Shown here piece after piece: positions 7,856 to 17,549 of a stretch of 51,424 nucleotides of DNA. The translations under genes were made by a program, and so were the position numbers. Under the pieces are notes generated by a model. That model was not told where the DNA came from, did not search any database, and saw only the letters and a list, made by a program, of their open reading frames with translations. Source of the stretch: Ligilactobacillus agilis DSM 20509 (GTDB taxonomy: Bacteria > Bacillota > Bacilli > Lactobacillales > Lactobacillaceae); contig NZ_AYYP01000063.1 of NCBI RefSeq assembly GCF_001436215.1, forward strand, positions 47,215 to 98,638, written 5' to 3'. The first letter of the stretch is position 1, and every line of letters begins with the position of its first letter.

Positions 7856-10800
7856 TTACCGCTAGCCCCCTTCTTCCTAAGTTATCTCTTTGCGATCGCT
7901 CTCGTGCGCCGTATTGCTCATAAGCTGTAGCAAAGCTACGTCCATCCACTTTGATTTGTTTGTCTGCGATTGCATCTAATTTTCGGTTGATCTCGGCAAT
8001 TTGGCCACTGTAATCAATCGCGGCTGAATTTGAACCACCATTCGAGGTTACAACTGGTTGTGATGTGCTAGGCATCGTAGCATAGCCGTTGACTCCACTC
8101 GTCCGAGCACCGTCAATAATATGTGCAATCTTAGCACTAAAGCTATTAGGGTTGATCTCAGCGCGTTGCTTGATTGCGCTTGCTAATAAGCTATCAGCGT
8201 TCGGCTTGCGATTGTTGATCACAAACTCATCGCCGTCCTCTGCGATCCAAGCTAATTGTTTATTATAGACGTGTCCACCGTTGGCATAACCGTGACCGTG
8301 TCCGATCACAGCAAGCATGTCAGATCCGTAGCGAGCTTTAGCATAATGGATCGCTGCTAACATGTTATCGTACCCGTTAAAAATATCTTTATGACCCGGA
8401 AACGCGTGCGCGTTGAACGTCCTTGAAATAGTTTGTAATAACCCTTTAGCCAAATCACCACTGATTGTGTTTTGATCAACGTACCCATTTTGCACTGCTT
8501 TCGGATTGCCTCCAGATTCGCTTTGGATTTGACGCAACCAAGCTTGTACATAAGCATCTGATGTTGGCAAACCGTTAGCGGCTAACGCCTTTTTAACATA
8601 TGGTTCCCAGCGTTTTGCACCTTCGCCCGGTGGGTTACCGCCAGATTCGTCAAACTTCTTCTTAAATCCGTCTAAAATACCTTTAAACCAGTCAACTGCT
8701 TGTTCAGGCACATATTTACCAGCACCCTCTCCGATGTCATGCCAAATAGCTTCAGCGCTATTCTTGCTCTTTTTGAAAAGTCCAGTTAATACACCTAACG
8801 GATCCTTGAGTGCATCTTCTAACTGATCAATCTTATCAGCTAGCCATTCACCAACATCACCACTGACATCACCGATCCAGTCTGCTGCTTTTCCTAACCA
8901 GTCGCCAAACCCGCCCTTATATTGTGGCAAGCCAAGCAACATAGCGGTTTGTTTAGCCGGCATAACAGCATCACCTGCTTCGAGATGTGTTAAGACGTTG
9001 CGCTCTTTCGGAACTTCAATAGATCCATCGCGTCTGAAAATAGCTTCTCGATAAGTTGGGCTTTCTTCGTCATTGACCAGAGCTAATGTTGATCGTGACA
9101 TTCGACCACCCTTAGCAAGTTTAGGTATTGGTGAAATCGTTTGTTTCTTACCGCCGAAAAAGTGAACGACGTTGTTGATTCCACCAATACCGCCATTAAG
9201 GAAATCAATGACAGCGTTTAAGCCATTTCTAGCATTTTTCTTGATGCTATCCCAAATACCAGAGAAATAATCTGAGATACTACTCCAAACACGCTTCCAA
9301 GTTTGACTAATAGAATCGAGAATGCTAGACATGGTATCTTTCAAAGCGTTAAAGTTTTTTGATGCTTTATTTTTAGCGTTTGCGCTGTGTTCGCCGACAT
9401 AATCGCTGACACTCCCCCACGCTTTACCAGTCACGCTTTTTACAGCATCCCACTTCTCACTAACTGACGATTTCAAAGCTTCGGTATTCCTTTTGGCAAC
9501 TCTGTGCGCTTTATCGGTCATGTTACCGATCGTATCTTTGATGTTATTCCATTTATCGGACGTAAATTTTTTGATATTATCCCATTTGTCTCCGATCCAG
9601 TTACCGACTTTAGTGAAAGCTTTATGCACTGGCTTATAAACAGCTTCTGTTGCATCCACCACTGCATCTTTAATGCCGTTCCAGATTTTAGATGCTGTCT
9701 TTTTCAGTCCGTTCCAAAGATCTGTAACAACTTGGACTACCTTATCCCACGCTTTTTTGATAGGCTTATAAATTGCCAGCGAAACATCAATCACGGTGTC
9801 TTTGATACCATTCCAGACTTTTTCAGTTGTCTTTTTGATACTGTTCCAGACGCTTGAAGCGGTTTTAGATATTGCTTTCCAAGCCGCTTCAAGTGGTTTA
9901 TGCACAGCTTTCCAGATGGCGACGATCGTAGCTGACACTAGGACGATAGGCGCTAAGATCACGGCACCAATCGCCTTAAATGTGATCTCAGCAACTTTCT
10001 TGATAGCATCCCAAGTAACAGACAGTGCCTTGCTCAACGGCTTCCAGACTTTTACTATGCCATCAATAATCGATTCCCAAACTTTCACTAAAGCTTTCGT
10101 TGCACTTTTCCAAGCGTTCTTGATCGTATCAATAACGCTATCAGCCCACTTCTTAAAGCCTTTATTGTTGTCATACAATAGCTTAATAGCTCCTGCGATC
10201 GGGTTAACGAGTAATAGACCTAGACCTTTCCAGTTCTTCTTGATCCAACTGATCACGTCTGATATACCATCAACGATACCGTGATAGATCTGTTTGCCGA
10301 CTTTAGCGACTCCAGACCCGAAACTCTTAAGTGAGTCCCAAGTCTTATTTACCCAATCTCTAAATGGCTTGAAGTGTTTGTAAGCCTCGTAAACTGCGAC
10401 TCCTAAAGCGATGACTGCACCGATAATCAAAACAACCGGATCTATCGCCATAACAGCATTAAACGCCGCCTGAACACCAGTAGCAATTTTAGTCGCATTG
10501 GACAAGGCTGTAACGCCTGCGCTAACACCATCAAAAATCACTTTGGCACCTTTAAGCGCTACAATAGCTGTACCAATACTTCCGATCGCAACACCTACCG
10601 CTTTTAATTTACCTTCATGCTTAGTGATCGCCGAAGCGCCTTTACCAGTATCGTTAAGTGCAGGAATAAGAGGTGATATTTTATCAAATGCAGCACCTAA
10701 CGCTTTACCAACAGCATTGAGCACATCCGCGAATGTAGCGAATGCTGACTTAGCAATGACGCCCGCCATTTCTCCTAATGCTCGAACTACTGGCTTAATA

Positions 10801-12491
10801 AAATTCAAGACAATGTTTAAAGATTGTGAAACAGTTGAAAATACGCGTGCAACACCGCTAAAGTCCATTTTACCCTTAGCTTTATCAGCTTCATCGCCTG
10901 TTAGTCCTAACCCCTTAGCTAAACTCCTTACAATATCCACAGCTAGCGAAAATGCGCCACCTGCGATCACGCCTAAAAGCCCACCGATTGCTTGTTCGAT
11001 AGGCTTGATTGCTTCCATCACTCGATCAAAGCTCTTCTTAAAACTTTCGACATTTTGAGTGACTTCTTTATTATTCAACACACCCGCCACGTTCGCCTTG
11101 AAACTCATCGCAAACATTGATAAAGTGTTACCGATTGCTCCAAATACACCGGAAAATACACCACCAAGCGCATCAATGACTTTTTTGTTATTTTCGATTG
11201 TCTTTGTAATCTTGCTAAACGTATCTTGAACAATGTTACCCAGACCATTGATAGGGCCCGTAAACTTATCTTTACCAAATGCGTCAATGATGTTCTTCAT
11301 ACCGTCGACAACTGCCGCTTGCAGGTTACCGATCGCACCTTCAAACGTTTTAGTTGATTCAGCCGCCTTTTTAGCGCCATCTGTTTGACCTAATTTAGTG
11401 ATCGCGTCAGCAAATTCGTCAGCTGTGATCTGCCCATCAGCCATCGCATCCCTAAAGTTACCCGTATATGCTCCAGCATCTTTCATTGCTTTTTGAAGTA
11501 CACCAGACGCCCCGGGGATCGCATCGGCTAATTGGTTCCAGTTTTCGGTAGTCAGTTTACCAGCTCCGGCGGTTTGAGTAAGCATCATTGCGACAGATTT
11601 AAACGTTTCAGCATTACCACCGGCTTGAGCATTTAAGTTCCCCGCGGCTTCCGTTAAGCCCATATAGTTCTTGATGCCGTTAGCGGCTAACTGAGCTGTT
11701 GTGTTTGAAATGTCATCAAGATCATAGACCGTCTTATTGGCGTATTCCATAACCTCATCAGATGTCTTCTTGATTTCCTCTTCACCGAAACCGCCAAGTT
11801 GCATCGTGGATCTAAACTTATCCATTGCATCCGAAGCATTTGCCCCTTCAACTGCAATATCCTTTAAACCATCTACAACGGTAGTAACACCGCTCGAAAC
11901 AGCGCCACCAAGAAACGAGCCAGCAACGATCGTCTTTAGACGTGCAAAGCCTGTTTCTGTACTCTCGACCTCACTTCGGATAGCCTTGAGTTTATCACTA
12001 GCATTATCGTTTAACTGGACATCTGTCAGTAGCTTAGGCGGTATTCTTTTGAGCAAAGATTCATAATCGATCACTTCATCTTTTTGTGCTTGTGCTAGGA
12101 TCTCTGTACGTAGTTTTTTAGGTACTCGCTTTAAAAGGCTTGTAAAATCATCTATGCCGGCTTTTCTAGCATCAGCGTCTAACTTTACCTTTTGCTCTTT
12201 TGGAAGCTTACGGAGGCTAGTGATGACTTTTTGCGTACCTTTTTGAGCTTCGCTATCATCAACTTTAGGTGTGATCGTAGCTGTTGGCTTCTTTAGTTCG
12301 TTGTCAACATCTTTTTTGACAGCTTTAGCTTCGCTGACAACATTATCAGCTGACTTTTTAAATTCATCATCCATCTTGTCACCGGTATTTTCACCGATTG
12401 CTGACAAGATCTTATTAATTTGTTCTTTGTCTGACTCCAGTTGTTGCGTCTTGACATCAAAATCAATAACAACACTTGCATCTGCTGCCAT
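7842..12491 (-). CDS. tmp: tape measure protein with lytic transglycosylase domain
   Basis: A 1549-residue protein that sets tail length and is ejected ahead of DNA. The N-terminus is the tape-measure domain (SFLGGAVSSGVTTVVDGLKD; LAANGIKNYMGLTEAAGNLN). Several hydrophobic stretches lie between residues 440 and 700. Residues about 780-1070 carry an eleven-residue tryptophan repeat (VWNSIKKTTEK, VWNGIKDTVID, IWNGIKDAVVD). Near residue 1320 is a soluble lytic transglycosylase-like segment with ESGGNP, GLLQTISRTFNAHAFPG and HYAKARYG, which should cleave peptidoglycan at entry. The start follows a ribosome site inside the end of the preceding gene. Confidence 0.92.
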   Translation of the reverse strand: MAADASVVIDFDVKTQQLESDKEQINKILSAIGENTGDKMDDEFKKSADNVVSEAKAVKKDVDNELKKPTATITPKVDDSEAQKGTQKVITSLRKLPKEQKVKLDADARKAGIDDFTSLLKRVPKKLRTEILAQAQKDEVIDYESLLKRIPPKLLTDVQLNDNASDKLKAIRSEVESTETGFARLKTIVAGSFLGGAVSSGVTTVVDGLKDIAVEGANASDAMDKFRSTMQLGGFGEEEIKKTSDEVMEYANKTVYDLDDISNTTAQLAANGIKNYMGLTEAAGNLNAQAGGNAETFKSVAMMLTQTAGAGKLTTENWNQLADAIPGASGVLQKAMKDAGAYTGNFRDAMADGQITADEFADAITKLGQTDGAKKAAESTKTFEGAIGNLQAAVVDGMKNIIDAFGKDKFTGPINGLGNIVQDTFSKITKTIENNKKVIDALGGVFSGVFGAIGNTLSMFAMSFKANVAGVLNNKEVTQNVESFKKSFDRVMEAIKPIEQAIGGLLGVIAGGAFSLAVDIVRSLAKGLGLTGDEADKAKGKMDFSGVARVFSTVSQSLNIVLNFIKPVVRALGEMAGVIAKSAFATFADVLNAVGKALGAAFDKISPLIPALNDTGKGASAITKHEGKLKAVGVAIGSIGTAIVALKGAKVIFDGVSAGVTALSNATKIATGVQAAFNAVMAIDPVVLIIGAVIALGVAVYEAYKHFKPFRDWVNKTWDSLKSFGSGVAKVGKQIYHGIVDGISDVISWIKKNWKGLGLLLVNPIAGAIKLLYDNNKGFKKWADSVIDTIKNAWKSATKALVKVWESIIDGIVKVWKPLSKALSVTWDAIKKVAEITFKAIGAVILAPIVLVSATIVAIWKAVHKPLEAAWKAISKTASSVWNSIKKTTEKVWNGIKDTVIDVSLAIYKPIKKAWDKVVQVVTDLWNGLKKTASKIWNGIKDAVVDATEAVYKPVHKAFTKVGNWIGDKWDNIKKFTSDKWNNIKDTIGNMTDKAHRVAKRNTEALKSSVSEKWDAVKSVTGKAWGSVSDYVGEHSANAKNKASKNFNALKDTMSSILDSISQTWKRVWSSISDYFSGIWDSIKKNARNGLNAVIDFLNGGIGGINNVVHFFGGKKQTISPIPKLAKGGRMSRSTLALVNDEESPTYREAIFRRDGSIEVPKERNVLTHLEAGDAVMPAKQTAMLLGLPQYKGGFGDWLGKAADWIGDVSGDVGEWLADKIDQLEDALKDPLGVLTGLFKKSKNSAEAIWHDIGEGAGKYVPEQAVDWFKGILDGFKKKFDESGGNPPGEGAKRWEPYVKKALAANGLPTSDAYVQAWLRQIQSESGGNPKAVQNGYVDQNTISGDLAKGLLQTISRTFNAHAFPGHKDIFNGYDNMLAAIHYAKARYGSDMLAVIGHGHGYANGGHVYNKQLAWIAEDGDEFVINNRKPNADSLLASAIKQRAEINPNSFSAKIAHIIDGARTSGVNGYATMPSTSQPVVTSNGGSNSAAIDYSGQIAEINRKLDAIADKQIKVDGRSFATAYEQYGARERSQRDNLGRRGLAVNVKF

Positions 12492-12494
12492 TCA

Positions 12495-13133
12495 CTAGCC
12501 CCCTTTCCTAACTTGACCTTGCATAGCTTTAAACATAGCTGACAGTGCTGACGTTTGTTCAACTTGATCCTGTTTTTCTTCTGTAACGCTTGAATCATCT
12601 AACATATAGTAGTTCTTTGCTTCGTTCAACTGCTGTTGCGCTTTACTATCATCGATCTCGCTTAAATCTCGCTGTCTAATGGTGATTATGCGTTGCATAT
12701 AAGATCTATCGCTCAAACCGTCAAATAATGCTTTGAACGTTCGCCAGTGCATTTTCCCGCGCTGTTCAAGTAAATTAATATGATACTCACTCATAAAGCT
12801 CGCAAAAATCGCTTCTGCGTCTTGTACGTAATCAAAATACTTAATTGGCGCTAGCCCAAAAGGATTTCCACCCTGTGCATTATTTCCGTAAGGTTCTGAG
12901 GTTATTTCTTCGCTTATCGCATCAAATACTAACTCGTAAAAATTTGGATCACTGGGAAGATCTTGATCATCTAAAAAAAGTTTGATCGCACAATCGGTCT
13001 TTTCAGCATCCGATAGATCTGCATCAGAAGATAACTGCAAGTATTGGATAACAGTATCAAAAGCTAAGTCTAGGTGGTATGTTTTACCCTCGAAAATCAC
13101 TTTATTTAACGGATCTCGCGTTAAACTTAGCAT
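12495..13133 (-). CDS. tail assembly chaperone, Gp15 family
   Basis: A 212-residue protein matching the phage Gp15 family: FDTVIQYLQLSSDADLSDAEK near the start, then DYVQDAEAIFASFMSEYHINL, then GKMHWRTFKALFDGL and YMQRIITIRQRDL, the family core. It lies between the short chaperone gene and the tape-measure gene, the place of the GT-type chaperone that coats the tape measure during tail assembly. It is in the same frame as its upstream neighbour but separated by stop codons, so no frameshift fusion is needed. Confidence 0.82.
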   Translation of the reverse strand: MLSLTRDPLNKVIFEGKTYHLDLAFDTVIQYLQLSSDADLSDAEKTDCAIKLFLDDQDLPSDPNFYELVFDAISEEITSEPYGNNAQGGNPFGLAPIKYFDYVQDAEAIFASFMSEYHINLLEQRGKMHWRTFKALFDGLSDRSYMQRIITIRQRDLSEIDDSKAQQQLNEAKNYYMLDDSSVTEEKQDQVEQTSALSAMFKAMQGQVRKGG

Positions 13134-13145
13134 ATTACGTCACCT

Positions 13146-13580
13146 CTAGTGGTTTTTCTTGTACTTAGCTCGACGTTCTGCACGGTTTTTAGCTTTATTT
13201 TCACGCACAGCATCATTTGCAGCATTATTCAATAAGGCAACCAAGGCAGTCAATGCTTGAGTTGATTCATTGTAGTACTTATACAAGCGTTCGCCCTCAC
13301 CTTCGCCTAACAGTTGATCTAAGGCGTCAACAACTACTACCTTGCCTTTATCGAAGGCTGCCATTAATTGTTCTTTTTGTTCGGCATATTCTTTCTTGGC
13401 AAATTGCTCTAGTTTAGCATCGTCATCAAAGTCTTTTGTTGCTTCTGCTACCTTAAGTTGCATATCAGCTACAAGCTTGGCAAATTTGTCGTTAAAGATA
13501 AGTTCATATTCTTCGCCACCGATTTGTACGATCTTTTTGTTATCGACTGTTAATTTTTGATCTAAGTTAAGTACTGACAT
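13146..13580 (-). CDS. tail assembly chaperone, G-type
   Basis: A 144-residue acidic helical protein: a short N-terminal beta part (KKIVQIGGEEYELIFNDKF) then long charged helices and a strongly basic C-terminus (NRAERRAKYKKNH). Length and place, between tail tube and Gp15, fit the G-type tail chaperones of Lj965-like phages. No slippery heptamer giving a productive -1 fusion was found at its end. Confidence 0.7.
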   Translation of the reverse strand: MSVLNLDQKLTVDNKKIVQIGGEEYELIFNDKFAKLVADMQLKVAEATKDFDDDAKLEQFAKKEYAEQKEQLMAAFDKGKVVVVDALDQLLGEGEGERLYKYYNESTQALTALVALLNNAANDAVRENKAKNRAERRAKYKKNH

Positions 13581-13641
13581 TTAAATTACCCTTTCTTATT
13601 TCGTCTCACTTTTCTCGTCTCTGTTTTTAAATTTTATGTTT

Positions 13642-14220
13642 CTAGTTTTGGCTTGGTGTGATCACAGTTGTAGCTGGTGCAACTGTTGCTGTGTACGTTC
13701 CGTCACTATCTGGGCGATCGCTCATAGTCAACTTGCCATCGATAGCAACCGGTGCACCGTTAAATACGATCGTAACTTGGAAAGTTTGATTAGCATTAGC
13801 GTTCCCACCAGTTGGAACGATGTTAGAGAGTGTTACTTCTGCTAAAATGGCTTCACCGTTATCAATCCAAAGAGCACGCGTATGCAATGCGTTACCGATC
13901 GCAAATTGTTTAGATGCAACATAATCTTGTGCAGCATCCCCAATATGACGCTTACCAGTAACCGCTAATTGATAACGTTTTGATGTGACCTCAGTAGATC
14001 CAAAACCATTACCAGCATAGTCAGCATCAGATTGTGATGTTTCGTTGGCACTTGGTGTGATCTGCGTAATATCTAACGCTAACCACGCCCATTTACCTGT
14101 AGTAACATCATCTAAGTCTGTTGCATCTGTTGTATCAAGATATAATTTATTAACAACGTTTAGCGCTGCGCCATTTGTAGTTAATTCTGTACCCGCAATG
14201 GGTTTTGTATTTTTCGCCAT
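13642..14220 (-). CDS. major tail (tube) protein
   Basis: A 192-residue protein of the TP901-1-like major tail protein type. It starts GTELTTNGAALNVVNKLYLDT, has an internal TSKRYQLAVTGKRHIGD strand pair, and ends with an alanine/threonine-rich tail (TVAPATTVITPSQN). It follows the minor capsid/tail terminator genes, as in related phages. It polymerises into the tail tube around the tape measure. Confidence 0.85.
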   Translation of the reverse strand: MAKNTKPIAGTELTTNGAALNVVNKLYLDTTDATDLDDVTTGKWAWLALDITQITPSANETSQSDADYAGNGFGSTEVTSKRYQLAVTGKRHIGDAAQDYVASKQFAIGNALHTRALWIDNGEAILAEVTLSNIVPTGGNANANQTFQVTIVFNGAPVAIDGKLTMSDRPDSDGTYTATVAPATTVITPSQN

Positions 14221-14232
14221 TTATACGGCCTC

Positions 14233-14622
14233 CTATCGTTTTGTGTATACAAAAACGGCGATGTCTAATTCATACATCACCGTTCCTGCTGTATCTTCTA
14301 ATAATTCACTTGGCGCACTCGATACTTCTAAATTGTTGAACCGGAAACTACCATTATCGCTTAATAGTTCATCTAAACCGTTCAAGTAGTTACTGATCGC
14401 AAATAATTTTTCTTTAGCCTCTCGTGCGCTTTTTGTTTTGATCGTGATCGCATAGTTGTATTGCCAAAGCTGATTACCTGAGTAGTCAGCTTCAACAACG
14501 TGTGATCCTTGCACAGGTACTAAGCCAATATCGCTATCAGGTGATAGATAAGCCACTTTGAGCTTTTGCCCTGTACCTTTTATGATCGACTTTGCTAATG
14601 ACTCTTGAAGATCAAGGTCCAT
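14233..14622 (-). CDS. minor capsid/tail terminator protein
   Basis: A 129-residue protein of the Minor_capsid_3 type, thought to be the tail terminator that caps the tail tube (LAKSIIKGTGQKLKVAYLSP; LWQYNYAITIKTKSAREAKE; final VMYELDIAVFVYTKR). It overlaps the preceding connector gene by 11 bases. Confidence 0.75.
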   Translation of the reverse strand: MDLDLQESLAKSIIKGTGQKLKVAYLSPDSDIGLVPVQGSHVVEADYSGNQLWQYNYAITIKTKSAREAKEKLFAISNYLNGLDELLSDNGSFRFNNLEVSSAPSELLEDTAGTVMYELDIAVFVYTKR

Positions 14623-14992
14623 TCCACTGAGCCCCCTTTACAAAAGCTTCTTTGACTAATGCCATATCATGCTTATTACCTTTTAGCCGTAGATCCCAAC
14701 GCCTTGAAGTACCCGGGGTCGTGTAATTATGCACGCGATACCCGGGAGCAGGGCCTACAAACCCGTAAAATTGAGCTCTAGCATAAACAGCACTGTAATT
14801 GATACTAGTCCCATCGCCGTTCACAAACGACATGCTCCGTAAATTTGTAGAAGCATCTGTGTGAAGCATAGGCACATACTTTTCCATTGCTTGATGCGCG
14901 TCATTAGCCGCTGCCTTTCGCCCACGAACTAAACTAGCATGACTAAATTTTCTCCTTAGTCCATCGCTATGGATATCAACTCTGATCCCCAC
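14612..14992 (-). CDS. minor capsid protein, Minor_capsid_2 type
   Basis: A 126-residue basic protein: GRKAAANDAHQAMEKYVPM, then LRSMSFVNGDGTSINYS, AQFYGFV, then TTPGTSRRWDLRLKG. It is the tail-completion partner found in the minor capsid 1-2-3 block of A118-like phages. The start lies directly next to the stop of the upstream gene. Confidence 0.75.
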   Translation of the reverse strand: MGIRVDIHSDGLRRKFSHASLVRGRKAAANDAHQAMEKYVPMLHTDASTNLRSMSFVNGDGTSINYSAVYARAQFYGFVGPAPGYRVHNYTTPGTSRRWDLRLKGNKHDMALVKEAFVKGAQWNGP

Positions 14993-15343
14993 TCAAATCA
15001 CTCCCAATTTATATTGATAAAGTTCATTGCTAAAAGGATCTCTGGACTCACTGACGTTTGTCAAAGTGTATTCAACACCGTTATACTCGATCTTTGATCC
15101 AAGATGATTTTTGGTCAACTCAATAAACGGCGTAGTGATTCCAGCATATAACATGATTGTCGCATTAGATACGATCTGCCGATTGTTATTAGATCCTTCA
15201 TAAACAGTTCGAGCATGGACCACGCAATTATCTAATTTGATCTCGTCGAAATTAGTAGACTCGCCGTAAATGTCGTCAGGATCTTCAACTTTAAGTTTCA
15301 AGATAATACTTTGATTGCACATGCTCTTTGGTGGTTTCAACAT
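14993..15343 (-). CDS. head-tail stopper, Minor_capsid_1 type
   Basis: A 116-residue protein with the pattern of head closure proteins: MCNQSIILKLKVEDPDDIYGE start, CVVHARTVYEGSNN, a central hydrophobic strand and KIEYNGVEYTLTNV near the end. It should seal the portal after DNA packaging. It overlaps the connector gene upstream by seven bases. Confidence 0.75.
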   Translation of the reverse strand: MLKPPKSMCNQSIILKLKVEDPDDIYGESTNFDEIKLDNCVVHARTVYEGSNNNRQIVSNATIMLYAGITTPFIELTKNHLGSKIEYNGVEYTLTNVSESRDPFSNELYQYKLGVI

Positions 15344-15723
15344 ACGTCCACACCCCCAAATAACAGGTCCGTCTGATAGAGATAGTCTAAAGCGACATTA
15401 TAGATACCTTTTGTACTGCTATCCTTGAACGTTCCCTCTGTTGTAACAGTGGTTCCATCAATGGAGACGCTTTTCACTGCTTTTTGAGCCATATCATATT
15501 CAGTTGATGCACCAACATCATTTGTGTAATCGATCTGAGCGACTAAAGCCAATTTGAACATCTTAACACGCCATTGATCTGGATCTTCATCAATGTTGTT
15601 TCTGATGTAAAACATTTGTGTAGCTGTATTCAAAAGCTTTGTCGCATCCCGTTCCAGCTTGATATATACCTCTTCATCTCTTACTTGTCCACCAAGTTCT
15701 TGGTACTCCGAAAAGCTCAGCAT
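15337..15723 (-). CDS. head-tail connector (adaptor) protein
   Basis: A 128-residue helical protein beginning FSEYQELGGQVRDEEVYIKLERDA, which is typical of gp6/gp15-like head-tail adaptors that dock beneath the portal. It follows the major capsid gene and is followed by the stopper gene. Confidence 0.78.
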   Translation of the reverse strand: MLSFSEYQELGGQVRDEEVYIKLERDATKLLNTATQMFYIRNNIDEDPDQWRVKMFKLALVAQIDYTNDVGASTEYDMAQKAVKSVSIDGTTVTTEGTFKDSSTKGIYNVALDYLYQTDLLFGGVDVC

Positions 15724-15739
15724 TTAGCTCAGTCCTCTC

Positions 15740-16774
15740 TTAAGCTCCTGTGCCACTTGTTGCAACTTCTGCACCCGGAACTAATGCAGGATCTAATTCA
15801 GCTTTGTATGCCACAACACCGATCGTACGTGGATCAATGCCATCTACAACTTCCCAAGTACTGGACTTACCAAATTCGTCCATGGTTGGGAATGTGCCTT
15901 TGGCTGGTGCAAATGATGATTTTACAGATGTACCAGCAACGTGGATCGTGCCTACACGTTTTTGAACGATCACATCAGTACCACCGTCTTTGATCGGATC
16001 ATATTTAGTTTCAGTACTTGCTAAAATGCTGGAATAGCGAACTGCACCCGGAGCAAAAATATAAGATGTTGTTGTTGGCTTTTGCTTGTTGCTCAAGTCA
16101 ACTGGAATATCGTCATCAAGTACGATCCGCAAGCCGTTATACGCTTCGAATGGCAAAGCACCATTTTGTGGCTGGATCGTTTCGATAAGATTTTGCATCT
16201 TCATCATCGAGTAAGTAGCAGAGTTGACCGCAATCGCACCAAAAGAAGTATCTTGCAAGTCGCCCATCAAACCGATAGCGGCGATAAATCCTTTAGCGCT
16301 AAATGCTGCATCTGTTGGCGTTTTAACAGTAGCGTCATAGAATTTTGCATTTTTTACTTTGCTGACTCCCATCACACCATTTAAAACAGCAAGCAACATC
16401 TTTTCATCTGCTCGTGTCCAGAAATTAGCAAAGCGATTGCCGATCGTTGTTTGAATAGGTGCGCCAGAGATCATTTGTGACAACGAAGTGTACCCAAAAG
16501 CTTTAGTTTGGTAAAACTTCAAGCCTAATTGCTTCCCGGATGTGAGTTGATTTACTTGAATATCATCCGTATCAGTCCAGTTGTCCGGATCTCCGTCTAA
16601 ATCATTAATGAACGGTACTGTGATCTTTGTGCCAGCCTCTAATAAACGTGGTCCAAGATCTGGATCGGGTGTCAAAATACCACTTAGCACAAAGCGGTTA
16701 GTTTTAAGTGCTGTATTCAATACATAGTTCCCAAAGACCTCAGGAACAATCATATCTGATAAATGTGTTGTCAT
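15740..16774 (-). CDS. major capsid protein
   Basis: A 344-residue protein with features of the HK97-fold coat proteins of Lj965/A118-like phages: an N-terminal MIVPEVFGNYVLNTALKTNRF, the SGKQLGLKFYQTKAFGYTSL strand region, and a C-terminal VQKRVGTIHVAG. It follows a Gp20 scaffold gene, so prohead assembly should be scaffold-assisted. It is preceded by a good ribosome site (GAAAGGCGG). Confidence 0.9.
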   Translation of the reverse strand: MTTHLSDMIVPEVFGNYVLNTALKTNRFVLSGILTPDPDLGPRLLEAGTKITVPFINDLDGDPDNWTDTDDIQVNQLTSGKQLGLKFYQTKAFGYTSLSQMISGAPIQTTIGNRFANFWTRADEKMLLAVLNGVMGVSKVKNAKFYDATVKTPTDAAFSAKGFIAAIGLMGDLQDTSFGAIAVNSATYSMMKMQNLIETIQPQNGALPFEAYNGLRIVLDDDIPVDLSNKQKPTTTSYIFAPGAVRYSSILASTETKYDPIKDGGTDVIVQKRVGTIHVAGTSVKSSFAPAKGTFPTMDEFGKSSTWEVVDGIDPRTIGVVAYKAELDPALVPGAEVATSGTGA

Positions 16775-16789
16775 TAAAATTCCGCCTTT

Positions 16790-17410
16790 CTATTTATTGT
16801 TATTGCCGAACAAACTTTGCCATTGCGAAGGATCTTTTCGATATAGATCGGTCTGTTCGTCTAATGACATATTCTTAGGATCCTTAGCCACGTTAGAACT
16901 AGGATTACCACCGGCAAACAGGTTGACAGGGCCCTTTTTCTCTAGTTCTATTTGTTTTGGTGTAAACAAATAGGCATCCGTCTTTTGAAGTTCTTCTAAC
17001 TGTTCGGCAATTCCGAATAGCTGACCATCTTCATCAACAGATACCTTGTCTAAATCTAACAGAGCAAGAACCGCTTTGGTATTTTTAGCCCCTGCATCTT
17101 TCAAAGCATTAGTGATTGCAAAATCTTTAGCTTGCTTCGTGATCTTACTTTGATAATCTTTGGCAGTTTGCTCATTTTCTTTTCGCAACTTATCAATTTC
17201 TTGGGCTAACTCTTGATTATCACCAACAGTCTTCTCAAGTTTCTTCAGTTGTTTGTCACGATCACCGATTTGATTTTGCAAATCTGCTACCTGTTCTTCT
17301 GCTCGTGCAAGTTTTCCCTTGATCTCATTTGTCGACTTACCATGTTGAGCCAAAACGGCTTGCACTTGATCGTCACTAAGTCCTAAATTCTGCAAAAATT
17401 CTCGTTGCAT
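16790..17410 (-). CDS. scaffold protein, GP20 family
   Basis: A 206-residue protein that is almost wholly coiled coil: LARAEEQVADLQNQIGDRDK and DNQELAQEIDKLRKEN, followed by the family-typical FAITNALKDAGAKN and a C-terminal capsid-binding-like tail. GP20 scaffolds guide prohead assembly and are then lost. It is the first gene after the hairpin-rich gap that follows the toxin/immunity cassette. Its ribosome site is AGGAGG. Confidence 0.88.
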   Translation of the reverse strand: MQREFLQNLGLSDDQVQAVLAQHGKSTNEIKGKLARAEEQVADLQNQIGDRDKQLKKLEKTVGDNQELAQEIDKLRKENEQTAKDYQSKITKQAKDFAITNALKDAGAKNTKAVLALLDLDKVSVDEDGQLFGIAEQLEELQKTDAYLFTPKQIELEKKGPVNLFAGGNPSSNVAKDPKNMSLDEQTDLYRKDPSQWQSLFGNNNK

Positions 17411-17549
17411 TATGCGATACCTCCTAACGTATTTATTTTACGTGGAACGCCCCACGCTGATCTGATTGCATAAAAAATAAGCCTTTTTACGACTTGCTTA
17501 GGTCAAATATTAGAGTTTTTTGTAACAAAAAACACCGGTTTCCCGATGT
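17411..17549 (-). other. intergenic gap with hairpins between immunity gene and scaffold
   Basis: Besides the terminator annotated separately, this 139-base gap holds a short AAGC/GCTT hairpin followed by six T (about 17462-17485) and a CGTGG/CCACG hairpin (about 17441-17456) upstream of the scaffold ribosome site. No clear promoter was found. Head and tail genes beyond must be reached by read-through or an unrecognised promoter. Confidence 0.4.

Noticed and set aside
9504-11058. Long plus-strand frames inside the tape-measure gene
   Set aside because: They mirror the repeated minus-strand coding sequence and have no ribosome sites or matching family.
13133-13160. Programmed -1 frameshift between the two tail chaperone genes
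   Set aside because: The downstream gene is in the same frame as the upstream one, and the -1 frame meets a stop soon after the A-rich stretch. Separate translation is simpler.
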